Shown piece after piece: positions 40,104 through 48,925 of a DNA stretch of 64,000 nucleotides. The notes under the pieces are model-generated. The model was given only the letters and a program-made list of their open reading frames with translations. It searched no databases and was not told where the DNA came from. The stretch is taken from NCBI RefSeq assembly GCF_002934545.1, contig NZ_PTJA01000003.1, positions 186,001 through 250,000 of the forward strand, in the 5' to 3' direction. The position numbers were made by a program, and so were the translations under genes. Within the stretch, counting starts at the first letter, position 1. Each line of letters opens with the position of its first letter. Source of the DNA: Lacrimispora xylanisolvens (GTDB lineage: Bacteria > Bacillota > Clostridia > Lachnospirales > Lachnospiraceae).

Positions 40104-41519
40104 ATGAAGAAGAAAGTTGTAAGCGGATTATTATGCGCGGTGATGGCAGCTTCACTGGTTGCCGGATGCTCCTCAAAGAGCGCACCGAGCGAAAGCGGAA
40201 GCACAGCTGCAGACACGACCACTGCCAAGGAAACTGAGGCAAAGACGGAGACGCAGAAAGAAGCTGGTGGTGAAGGAGGAAAAGTGATTAATATTTATGT
40301 CTGGAACGATGAATTCAAAGCCAGATATGAAGATTATTATGCTTCCAAACTTCCGGCAGGTTATAAGGTTAATTTTGTGACAACTCCCAGTGAGAACAAC
40401 GCCTATCAGAATGCTCTTGATGAAGCACTGTTAAATCAGAATGACGCAAAGCCTGATGATAAAGTGGATATGTTCCTGGTTGAAGCAGATTACATTCTGA
40501 AGTATGTAAATTCCGACGCCACCATGGATTTAAAGGATGTTGGTGTTACGGAACAGGATATGTCAAAGCAGTATGACTATACGAAAGTAATCGCTAAGGA
40601 TTCCAAGGGAGCACAAAAAGGTATTTCATGGCAGGGCTGCCCAGGACTTTATATTTATCGCCGCTCCATTGCCAAAGCAGTACTTGGAACCGATGATCCT
40701 GCAGAAGTTCAAAAAGCGATTAATGACTGGGACTCTTTTGACAAAACAGCTGCCAAGATGAAAGACAAAGGTTATTTTATGCTTTCCGGCTATGATGATT
40801 CTTACCGTACTTTCTCTAACAATGTAGCTGCTCCATGGGTAAATGGAAAGAAGATAGCTATTGATCCAAACCTTGAAAAATGGGTTGATCAGACAAAGAA
40901 ATACACAGACAGCGGTTACAATCAGAAGACCACACTCTGGGCAGCTGAATGGGCTTCCGGACAGGGTCCTGAAGGAAAAGTATTTGGTTATTTCATGCCT
41001 GCATGGGGCGTAGATTTCGTTCTTGCTAAAAACTCTCTTGCAAAAGCAGAAGCAGACGGAGGAAAGCAGGAAGTAGGGAATGGTGTTTACGGTGACTGGG
41101 CTGCAACCATTGGACCAGAATCCTATAACTGGGGTGGAACCTGGCTGTGTGCAGCAACTGGTACGGATAACGCTGATATCGTAGCAGATATTATGAAGAC
41201 AATCTGCTGTGATGATGCAACCATGAAGAAAATTGTAGAAGAGAAGAATGACTTTGTTAATAACAAGACAGTTATGGAAGCTCTTGCAAAGGGCGATTAC
41301 AAGTCAGCGTTCCTTGGCGGACAGAATCCTCTTCAGATGTACTGTGACGCTGCAGAGAAGATCGATATGAGCAAGATTTCTCCTTATGATCAGGGTCTGA
41401 ATGAAAGCTTCCAGAATGCTATGCATGATTATTTTAACGGTACTGTAGACAAAGATACAGCACTTAAGAATTTCTACATTTCAGCACAAGAGAAGTATCC
41501 GGAATTAGAAACACAGTAG
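40104..41519 (+). CDS. Sugar ABC transporter substrate-binding lipoprotein
   Basis: A 471-residue family 1 extracellular binding protein with a signal peptide and lipobox SLVAGC (Cys about residue 22), then a Ser/Thr/Glu-rich linker. Core NIYVWNDEFKARYEDYY and GYFMPAWGVDFVLA are typical. ATG 40104 follows AAAGGAGAGGGAAAT, while the earlier in-frame ATG (40053) lies within the regulator gene. Probably binds cellobiose or other beta-glucosides (inferred from neighbours). Confidence 0.88.
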   Translation: MKKKVVSGLLCAVMAASLVAGCSSKSAPSESGSTAADTTTAKETEAKTETQKEAGGEGGKVINIYVWNDEFKARYEDYYASKLPAGYKVNFVTTPSENNAYQNALDEALLNQNDAKPDDKVDMFLVEADYILKYVNSDATMDLKDVGVTEQDMSKQYDYTKVIAKDSKGAQKGISWQGCPGLYIYRRSIAKAVLGTDDPAEVQKAINDWDSFDKTAAKMKDKGYFMLSGYDDSYRTFSNNVAAPWVNGKKIAIDPNLEKWVDQTKKYTDSGYNQKTTLWAAEWASGQGPEGKVFGYFMPAWGVDFVLAKNSLAKAEADGGKQEVGNGVYGDWAATIGPESYNWGGTWLCAATGTDNADIVADIMKTICCDDATMKKIVEEKNDFVNNKTVMEALAKGDYKSAFLGGQNPLQMYCDAAEKIDMSKISPYDQGLNESFQNAMHDYFNGTVDKDTALKNFYISAQEKYPELETQ

Positions 41520-41526
41520 CAGCAAA

Positions 41527-41555
41527 ATACAGGGCGGGATTTTCCCGCCCTGTAT
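41527..41555 (+). promoter_or_regulatory. 13-bp hairpin between binding protein and permeases
   Basis: ATACAGGGCGGGA and TCCCGCCCTGTAT form a perfect stem with a three-base loop (41527-41539 with 41543-41555). The sequence after it is GAAAACAGG, without a T run, so it is probably an mRNA-stabilising or partial-attenuation hairpin that gives more binding protein than permease. Confidence 0.7.
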
Positions 41556-41574
41556 GAAAACAGGAGGCTCCATC

Positions 41575-42510
41575 ATGGTAAGAGAAAAAAAGGCAAAAGC
41601 CAGAAAGAAAGTCAGCTATTCAAAATGGGGATATATTTTTTTAATACCTTTCTTTGCTACATATTTAATATTTTCCTTTATCCCCCTGGTAACTACGTTT
41701 TATAACAGCATGTTTGAAAATTACCGTTCAGGGTTAACCCAGATCGGACCTAATTTTGTGGGATTTGAAAATTATATTTCTATTTTTCAGAGTGATCTCC
41801 TGAAATACCTGGGCAATACGGTGATTCTCTGGATAATCGGTTTTATTCCTCAGATTTTCTTTTCCCTGATTCTGGCGGTTTGGTTTGCTGATTTCAGAAT
41901 GAAGCTAAGAGGAAGTACTTTTTTCAAGACAATTATTTATCTTCCTAATGTAATTATGGCAGCGTCTTTTGCCATGCTGTTTTTTGCCCTGTTTTCAGAT
42001 GACGGTCCAATGAACAATCTTTTGATAAGAATGGGACTGATCGACAGTCCGATCCGTTATCTCACCACAGTATGGGGAACCAGGGGACTGGTAGGTTTTA
42101 TGAATTTTATGATGTGGTTTGGCAATACCACCATCCTTTTGATGGCGGCTATTTTAGGAGTGGATTCTGCTTTGTTTGAAGCTGCGGCCATCGATGGGGC
42201 GAAATCTCTTCAGATATTCACCAAAATTACCATGCCTACCATTAAACCCATTTTTATTTATGTGCTGATTACTTCACTCATCGGCGGACTGCAGATGTTT
42301 GATGTACCCCAGGTACTTACCAATGGAAAAGGTACACCTGACCGGACCAGCATGACGTTAATTATGTTTCTGAACAATCATTTATACAGCAAAAACTACG
42401 GTATGGCAGGAGCGTTATCTGTAATACTCTTCATTATAACAGCAGCACTCAGTCTCGTAGTATTTTTCATACTTACCGGTTCAGGTAAAGAGAAAGGAGG
42501 ATCAAGATAA
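41575..42510 (+). CDS. Sugar ABC transporter permease (MalF-like)
   Basis: A 311-residue permease with six hydrophobic segments and the EAA loop AAAIDGAKSLQIFTKITMP (about residues 205-223). ATG 41575 follows AGGAGG by seven bases. Forms a pair with the next permease. Confidence 0.88.
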   Translation: MVREKKAKARKKVSYSKWGYIFLIPFFATYLIFSFIPLVTTFYNSMFENYRSGLTQIGPNFVGFENYISIFQSDLLKYLGNTVILWIIGFIPQIFFSLILAVWFADFRMKLRGSTFFKTIIYLPNVIMAASFAMLFFALFSDDGPMNNLLIRMGLIDSPIRYLTTVWGTRGLVGFMNFMMWFGNTTILLMAAILGVDSALFEAAAIDGAKSLQIFTKITMPTIKPIFIYVLITSLIGGLQMFDVPQVLTNGKGTPDRTSMTLIMFLNNHLYSKNYGMAGALSVILFIITAALSLVVFFILTGSGKEKGGSR

Positions 42511-43349
42511 TGGGAAAAATGAAGAATTTAAAAAAGGCAGCAGCCTATATTGTATTGACACTCTTATCGTTTCTTTGCCTTTTTTTCTTTTATTGCCTGA
42601 TCATCAATGCGACCAGATCCCATCCGGAAATAGCTAAGGGATTCTCATTTTTACCGGGAAAATCATTTGGTCCTAACTTATTTAACGTACTGCACAACAA
42701 GAATCTGCCTGTAGTAAGTGGAATAATAAACAGCTTATTTATTGCCAGTGCATCTGCAGCTCTTTCGGTATACGTATCAGCACTGACTGCATACGCGATT
42801 CACGCCTATGAATTTAAGTTCAGAAATGCTGTTTATCTTTTTATCATCCTGATTATGATGATTCCCAATCAGGTAACCACCCTTGGATTTTTAAGCCTGA
42901 TTGGTAAAATGGGGCTTATGGACAGTTTTGTTCCACTAATTCTTCCATCTATGGCTGCACCAGTGGTATTTTATTTTATGGTTTCTTATTTTCAGAGTAA
43001 TTTACCCTTAGAAATCGTGGAATCAGCCAGAATCGACGGATCCAATGAATTTTTCACCTTTAATTATATTGTAATTCCAATTGTAAAGCCTGCTTTGGCA
43101 GTACAGGGAATCTTCGCATTCGTGGCTTCCTGGAATAATTATTTTGTTCCTTCTCTTGTACTTAAATCCAATACGAAAAAAACACTTCCCATTCTGATTG
43201 CCCAGCTGCGAAGTGCAGATTTCTTAAAATTTGACATGGGTCAGGTTTATATGCTGATTACCATTGCCATTGTACCGGTTGCAATCATCTATCTGTGCCT
43301 GTCAAAATTCATCATTGGTGGTGTGACAGCAGGAAGTGTGAAAGGATAG
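42510..43349 (+). CDS. Sugar ABC transporter permease (MalG-like)
   Basis: A 279-residue partner permease with EAA loop VESARIDGSNEFFTFNYIV (about 170-188). ATG 42510 shares its first base with the last of the previous stop and has AAAGGAGG upstream. No ATPase gene is present here, so a shared MsmK-type ATPase elsewhere is needed. Confidence 0.9.
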   Translation: MGKMKNLKKAAAYIVLTLLSFLCLFFFYCLIINATRSHPEIAKGFSFLPGKSFGPNLFNVLHNKNLPVVSGIINSLFIASASAALSVYVSALTAYAIHAYEFKFRNAVYLFIILIMMIPNQVTTLGFLSLIGKMGLMDSFVPLILPSMAAPVVFYFMVSYFQSNLPLEIVESARIDGSNEFFTFNYIVIPIVKPALAVQGIFAFVASWNNYFVPSLVLKSNTKKTLPILIAQLRSADFLKFDMGQVYMLITIAIVPVAIIYLCLSKFIIGGVTAGSVKG

Positions 43350-43354
43350 ATACG

Positions 43355-44695
43355 ATGGACTGGAAAAAAGACTTTATATGGGGAACCGCAACTTCATCCT
43401 ATCAGATAGAGGGGGCAGCTTTTGAGGATGGAAAAGGGCTGTCTGTATGGGATGTCTTTGTAAGAGAGAAAGGCAGAATTTTTGAAGGACATACGGGAGA
43501 CGTGGCATGTGATCATTACCACCGGATGAAGGAGGATGTAGCCCTGCTTGCAGAACTCGGAGTGGGGGCTTACCGCTTTTCCGTTTCCTGGCCAAGAATT
43601 ATGCCTCATGGTACCGGAAGTGTCAATGAAACGGGGCTTAAATTCTATTCAGATCTGATTGATGAACTGTTAAAGCATCATATTACTCCATATGTGACCT
43701 TGTTTCATTGGGATTATCCCAATGAACTGGAGATGCAGGGCGGATGGTTAAATCCCAGCAGCCCTGATTGGTTTGCCCAATATACAGCAGTTGTAGCAAA
43801 CGCATTTGGAGACCGGGTAAAGCATTACTTCACGTTTAACGAGCCTCAGATATTTACCTGGCTTGGATATGACAGATGCACCCATGCTCCTGGAATCAAA
43901 TATCCGGTCGGCAGAATCCTTGCCATGTGCCGGAATATTGCTTTGGCACATGGGAAATCTGTGCAGAAATTAAGGGAGTTGGTACCAGATTGCCGGGTAG
44001 GATATGCACCTACCTGCGGCAATGCCTACTGGCCTGTAGAAGAAACTGAATTGCTGGCTGCAAAAGCAAAGGAGCTGCAGGATTCCATAGGAGCGGAAGA
44101 CTGGATTCATTCTTCCGCATTCTGGAATGAACTGTTTATAAAAGGAAGATTTCACCGGCAATGTCCTCAATTATTCGGGGATGACCTGCCAGAATTATCG
44201 GAAGGGGACCGGCTGCTGATCAGCCAGCCTCTTGATTTTTGTGGGATGAATCTCTATCAGGGAACCTCTGTTTGCTTATCCGAAGCAGGTGAGCTGATTC
44301 TGGGTGAACTTCCTGCCGGGCATGGGAAGACTGGAATGGGCTGGCCCATTACTCCGAAAGCCATGTACTGGGCAGTAAAAAACTTTTATGATACTTACCA
44401 GCTGCCTTTGTTTATTACAGAGAACGGTATGTCAGCCCTGGATGTAATATCCTTAGATGGCGGTGTTCATGATCCGTGCAGAATTGATTACCTGGAGCGC
44501 CATCTGTCTGAACTGAAGCGCGCAGTATCAGACGGAGCGAAGGTGGAAGGGTACTTTTTATGGAGCTTTCTGGACAATTTTGAATGGGAAAAGGGTTATG
44601 ATGACCGGTTTGGAATAGTTTATGTAGATTATGAGACCCAGAGAAGAGTACCAAAGGACAGCTTTTACTGGTATCAGAATACAATCAAATCGTAA
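43355..44695 (+). CDS. bglA: GH1 beta-glucosidase
   Basis: A 446-residue GH1 enzyme. The acid/base Glu is in FTFNEPQIFTW and the nucleophile Glu in FITENGMS; the start has the GH1 pattern FIWGTATSSYQIEGAA. It hydrolyses beta-glucosides, complementing the phosphorylase. ATG 43355 with AAAGGATAG upstream; the frame stays open upstream inside the permease. It could act on phosphorylated sugar (6-phospho-beta-glucosidase), but no PTS gene is near. Confidence 0.93.
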   Translation: MDWKKDFIWGTATSSYQIEGAAFEDGKGLSVWDVFVREKGRIFEGHTGDVACDHYHRMKEDVALLAELGVGAYRFSVSWPRIMPHGTGSVNETGLKFYSDLIDELLKHHITPYVTLFHWDYPNELEMQGGWLNPSSPDWFAQYTAVVANAFGDRVKHYFTFNEPQIFTWLGYDRCTHAPGIKYPVGRILAMCRNIALAHGKSVQKLRELVPDCRVGYAPTCGNAYWPVEETELLAAKAKELQDSIGAEDWIHSSAFWNELFIKGRFHRQCPQLFGDDLPELSEGDRLLISQPLDFCGMNLYQGTSVCLSEAGELILGELPAGHGKTGMGWPITPKAMYWAVKNFYDTYQLPLFITENGMSALDVISLDGGVHDPCRIDYLERHLSELKRAVSDGAKVEGYFLWSFLDNFEWEKGYDDRFGIVYVDYETQRRVPKDSFYWYQNTIKS

Positions 44696-44703
44696 TATTA
44701 TTG

Positions 44704-44760
44704 AAAAAGGACCATTGCTCCATATGTGTAAATCACTTATGGAGCAATGGTCCTTTTTTA
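44704..44760. terminator. Bidirectional terminator after bglA
   Basis: Twenty-base arms (44704-44723 and 44739-44758; AAAAAGGACCATTGCTCCAT and its complement) with T runs on both sides, between two convergent genes. Confidence 0.92.
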
Positions 44761-45822
44761 TCACCCCAGTGGGGTGGTTTGTCCGGTTATCTCGTCATAT
44801 TGAAAGCCTACGCTGTTGTCGTTGCAATCACATAAATAGGTAGCAACATAGGATAGTGTATTGTCTGGCAGCCGTTTGTAAGTCCGCACGGTGTAGTAGT
44901 TCTTTCCTTCGATTTTAGTGATTCCGGGAGAAGCTATAAACTGGTAGGAATCCGCACTTTCTGTCAGCTTTAATTTTTCCTGCCCCTGGGAACGAACTGT
45001 GTTCTCTGCTATTTCAATGGAAGTTTCTGACTTAGGCTGCTTTTGTATATCGGAAATTACTTTTTTCTGCTCATTCCACTGGCTTTTGAAAAAATCGTTC
45101 CAGGATTCGCTGCCTTTGCCTGCTGTTACAGTCACACTGTCGCCTGCAGTTTCCAGCGTGATGGAAAGGTAGGTCTTAGAGTCAGTAGAAGGACCCGCCA
45201 GCCTATAACATTCCGCATTCTCGCTTTTAGTTTCACTTTCCGTGCTTTCTGCTGTTGCGTTTTCCTTAGTCACATCGATAAAACTTTTCTGGGTTTCCAG
45301 GTAATCCTTATAGGTTTTTAAATCTGCTGAAGCATTCTCCAGATGTACATATTTGTATGTGTCTTTTGCTTCATCTGAAGCGGCTGTGTCACCTTCGGAA
45401 GCTGCCTTGCCTTCTGCCTCTGTACCAGATTTTGCTGCATCGTCGGAATCCTTTTTTTCAGCGTCTGATTTTTTGGTTTCCTCTGAGCTTTCAGGAACAG
45501 GTGCTGGTTCTTCGTAGGTACGTTCACCTACAATTGTAGTGAAAGAGGAGATATCCTCATCTTTTGAAAAATAAAATTCCGGAGCCTTGGCCACCTTTTC
45601 TTTTACCGTATTCTTATTTTTCATGGATAATAAAATTATGGCTTGTGCGGAGCCGATAATAACAATGAACAGGGCCGCGACCAGAAGGACAACGACTCGT
45701 TTGTTTTTCGGCAATAAAGATTTTTTACCAGTTTTAGCAGGCTTTTCTTTCTTTACTCTTGCAGCTTTTGCTTTTTTAAGTTTTGTTTTTGGTTCTTTTT
45801 CTTTCGTTTTCTTTGTAGGCAT
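44761..45822 (-). CDS. Single-pass membrane protein of unknown function, 353 residues
   Basis: A 353-residue protein. A Lys-rich N-terminus (residues 1-40) is followed by one transmembrane segment (about 43-66: VVVLLVAALFIVIIGSAQAI), then a Glu/Ser/Asp/Ala-rich linker (about 105-150) and a C-terminal domain (150-353) with repeated Thr/Glu content. The linker is of low complexity. No known domain recognised; topology suggests a cytoplasmic N-terminus and an outside domain. It precedes no gene on its strand, so it stands alone. Confidence 0.75.
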   Translation of the reverse strand: MPTKKTKEKEPKTKLKKAKAARVKKEKPAKTGKKSLLPKNKRVVVLLVAALFIVIIGSAQAIILLSMKNKNTVKEKVAKAPEFYFSKDEDISSFTTIVGERTYEEPAPVPESSEETKKSDAEKKDSDDAAKSGTEAEGKAASEGDTAASDEAKDTYKYVHLENASADLKTYKDYLETQKSFIDVTKENATAESTESETKSENAECYRLAGPSTDSKTYLSITLETAGDSVTVTAGKGSESWNDFFKSQWNEQKKVISDIQKQPKSETSIEIAENTVRSQGQEKLKLTESADSYQFIASPGITKIEGKNYYTVRTYKRLPDNTLSYVATYLCDCNDNSVGFQYDEITGQTTPLG

Positions 45823-45949
45823 AATGATCGTCCTTATGTAATATTTAATGCAAAAGATTAGATACAGTTACAAAATCCAACTAACCATATATCGGTCAAT
45901 ACTTGTTGAAACATAAGGATTGTCTTATATTTATCACACAATTATACAG

Positions 45950-46522
45950 TTAGAAGATTTTTGCAGTTCCCATTATAATCTTATCCACGAATTCTGCAAC
46001 TTCTTCTTTGGGCTGCTGCATATCGGTATTGAGCCACTGTTTAAAAACTCCGGTAAGTCCGTAAGTTATGAATTCCAGAAAATAGTTTAAGGTTACATCC
46101 TTTGCGTTGGGGTATTGCTCTTTGATGATGGCAGTTCCATTTTTTAAAATAAGAGTATGGAAGCGATTAACAAAATCATTGGATGAACTATTTTCAAAAA
46201 GGATTTTACATATCTTTTTGTTTTCTTCAATATATTGTATGATGGGAATTGTTACTGGCATGAGAGAAGCCTTTTTAAAAGCCTCCCGATAGCCGTTTAC
46301 CATGTTTTGAAAGTCTCTTAATACTTCCGTTTCCATTTCCAGCAGAAGACTGTAAGTATCTGCGTAATGGAGATAAAAGGTTCCGCGGTTTAAATCTGCC
46401 AGCTCGGTAATATCCTTTACGGATATATTTTTAAAATCCTTTCTCTCCATAAGCTCAAGAAGACTTTCTTTTAATAATCTTTGAGTTTTTCGTATGCGTC
46501 GATCCTGCTTTTGCATGTCCAT
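45950..46522 (-). CDS. TetR family transcriptional regulator
   Basis: A 190-residue protein: TetR helix-turn-helix (residues 10-55: TQRLLKESLLELMERKDFKN, VKDITELADLNRGTFYLHY) and a C-terminal domain of the TetR_C_8 type. ATG 46522 has GGGGGAGG upstream. Divergent from the MMPL operon, and likely its repressor. The 219-base gap between them is AT-rich. Confidence 0.9.
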   Translation of the reverse strand: MDMQKQDRRIRKTQRLLKESLLELMERKDFKNISVKDITELADLNRGTFYLHYADTYSLLLEMETEVLRDFQNMVNGYREAFKKASLMPVTIPIIQYIEENKKICKILFENSSSNDFVNRFHTLILKNGTAIIKEQYPNAKDVTLNYFLEFITYGLTGVFKQWLNTDMQQPKEEVAEFVDKIIMGTAKIF

Positions 46523-46647
46523 ACAATTCCTCCCCCTGCGCTTTGATGCGCCCTCTGGTTTTAATTGACAATATTCTAAATGGTGTTGAGTATTATGCTG
46601 GAAAATATTCAGTGATTATTAATAGATTTATCAAAATAGATTGATTA

Positions 46648-46676
46648 TTGAATGTTATGTACACGAGTATTATAAT
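46648..46676 (+). promoter_or_regulatory. Promoter of the MMPL operon
   Basis: TTGAAT (46648-46653) and perfect TATAAT (46671-46676), 17-base spacer, in the gap between the TetR and MMPL genes. Confidence 0.65.
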
Positions 46677-46741
46677 ATACACATGTTCAAAAGTCAATAA
46701 AGTATCCATTAGTAGATTAACGATTATAAATGGAGGGGGAT

Positions 46742-48925
46742 ATGGAAAAGAACAGAAGTTTTTTTGACAAATTTGTACATTTTGTTGTATTTAAAGGAAA
46801 ATTGATTGAGAGCGTTTTTTTAGTAGGGACCATTATCTGTGCAGCGTGCTTTCCTTTCGTAAAAGTCAACTATGATTTAAGCAAGTATCTGCCGCAGTTT
46901 GCCCAGACAAAACAGGCTTTGGATGTGATGGAGGATGAGTTCGGATATCCTGGCATGGCCCGGATTATGGTAAAGAATGTAAGCCTTCAGGAAGCGAAAC
47001 GGATCAGGAGTAAAATCTCAGATCTGGAGGGCGTGGATGTGGTAATAGGACCTGATCTTACAACAGATGTATATATGGGCGCCTCCTTTGCAAATGAGGG
47101 ACTATCAGATATGACTTCACTTGATTCATTTTCCATGAATAACTATTACCGTGATGGAAATGCACTGATGGATGTGATTTTTAAAAAAGGAGACGACAAT
47201 CCGCTCACCCGTTCCGGTATAGAGGATATATACCGAATTGTCGGAAAGGATCGGGGGTGTTTTGCCGGAAGTGCAATATCAAGTAAAGAGAGAGAAGAAT
47301 CGATTACACATGAGATTACCATAGCTATTGGTATGGCGCTGGTTATTATCTGGCTGATACTGGCACTTACGACTACATCCTGGATGGAGCCATTTTTATT
47401 TATTTTGATTATGATAATTGCAATTATACTGAATATGGGATCTAATCTGATGTTTGGTACAATCTCATTTTTTACATTTTCAACAGCTGCTATTTTGCAG
47501 CTGGCAGTTTCTATGGATTATTCAATTTTTCTCTTACATACGTTTACTGCCATAAAAAAAACGGGAGTAGAAATACATAAAGCCATGGAAATGGCGGTAA
47601 AGGAATCCTGCAGTTCTATTTTGGCCAGCGGAGCAACTACGATTGTTGGATTTATTGTCATTGCGTTTATGCGTTTTACCATTGGCCGGGATGTGGGATT
47701 TGTTTTGACAAAGGGAATTCTCTGCAGTCTTGCAACCGTACTTTTCCTGATGCCAACCCTGATCCTGCATTTTGATCATATAATAGAAAAAACAGCTCAT
47801 AGGCCCTTTGTACCTACCTTTGACCGGTTTGCAAAGCTGATGAATCAGTTAAGAAAACCTGTGTTTATTATAGCAATTCTACTGGCTGTTCCCTGTTACT
47901 TTGGCCAGAATATGAATGCCTTTTACTATGGCGATGATGCCATAGGGGCAGGGCCGGGAACAAGAGTCTATGAGGATACCAGAAAAATCAATGAGGTGTT
48001 TGGAAAATCCAATATGATAATCGGAATTGTGCCTAATGGTTCGGTGGTAACGGAAAGACAACTGACAGATGCACTGGAGGATCTGGATTTTGTAAATTAC
48101 GCCATTTCCATGTCGGGTACAGTACCCAGAGGAATTCCGGAAAGCTTTCTGCCGGATAAGGTGAGCAAGCAGTTAAGAAGCAGCCGGTATGCCAGATTTT
48201 TAATATCCATGAATACGGTTCAGGAAAGCCAGTATGCCTTTGACTGCAGCCAGAAGCTTGAGAAGGTAATACGTGAATTTTATCCTGATCATGCTTATGT
48301 GATTGGTATGACACCGACTACCATTGATATCCGGGATATCCTCACAGATGATTATAATAAGGTATCTAATCTGTCGCTTGCGGGAGTTGCGCTTGTAGTG
48401 TTAGTAACCTTTCAGGCGATCCTGGTTCCCATTCTTGTCATTATCCCCATTGAGGTGGCAATCTACTTAAATATGACGTTGCCCTACGTTATGGGAGACA
48501 GCATGGTATATATTGGCTATATTATCGTCAGCTGCCTTCAGCTGGGTGCTACCATTGACTATTCCATATTGATGACCAACAATTATCTGGGTTTCAGAAA
48601 AACCATGAATAATACAGATTCAGCAATGGCGGCTATTTCTAAGAGCACCTTATCCATTCTCACATCAGGAGGCATTCTGACAGTGGTGGGTTATCTTCTG
48701 TATTTTACTTCCTCCATTCAGGCAATCTCCCAGGTAGGAAGGCTTGTAGGCAGAGGTGCTTTGCTTAGTATGATATTAGTATTATCTCTGTTACCGGCAC
48801 TTCTTAGTTTGTTTGATAAACAGATACAAAAACAGCAGGAACGCTCCATAAGACGAAAAGAAAGGCGTCGCTTAAACTATACAAAAGTGAGAGGAACGTT
48901 AAAAGGAGGGGATGTAAATGAATAA
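46742..48925 (+). CDS. MMPL/RND-family transporter
   Basis: A 727-residue membrane protein with the twelve-helix RND plan: TM1 near residues 22-42, a large external loop (about 45-185), helices around 190-340, a second loop (about 375-540) and helices 545-690. Repeated halves contain SMDYSIFLLHTF and GATIDYSILMTNNY, the Asp-Tyr-Ser motif of MMPL proteins. Probably a lipid or drug exporter. ATG 46742 follows GGAGG; ATG 46730 is possible. It overlaps the next gene by eight bases. Confidence 0.9.
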   Translation: MEKNRSFFDKFVHFVVFKGKLIESVFLVGTIICAACFPFVKVNYDLSKYLPQFAQTKQALDVMEDEFGYPGMARIMVKNVSLQEAKRIRSKISDLEGVDVVIGPDLTTDVYMGASFANEGLSDMTSLDSFSMNNYYRDGNALMDVIFKKGDDNPLTRSGIEDIYRIVGKDRGCFAGSAISSKEREESITHEITIAIGMALVIIWLILALTTTSWMEPFLFILIMIIAIILNMGSNLMFGTISFFTFSTAAILQLAVSMDYSIFLLHTFTAIKKTGVEIHKAMEMAVKESCSSILASGATTIVGFIVIAFMRFTIGRDVGFVLTKGILCSLATVLFLMPTLILHFDHIIEKTAHRPFVPTFDRFAKLMNQLRKPVFIIAILLAVPCYFGQNMNAFYYGDDAIGAGPGTRVYEDTRKINEVFGKSNMIIGIVPNGSVVTERQLTDALEDLDFVNYAISMSGTVPRGIPESFLPDKVSKQLRSSRYARFLISMNTVQESQYAFDCSQKLEKVIREFYPDHAYVIGMTPTTIDIRDILTDDYNKVSNLSLAGVALVVLVTFQAILVPILVIIPIEVAIYLNMTLPYVMGDSMVYIGYIIVSCLQLGATIDYSILMTNNYLGFRKTMNNTDSAMAAISKSTLSILTSGGILTVVGYLLYFTSSIQAISQVGRLVGRGALLSMILVLSLLPALLSLFDKQIQKQQERSIRRKERRRLNYTKVRGTLKGGDVNE

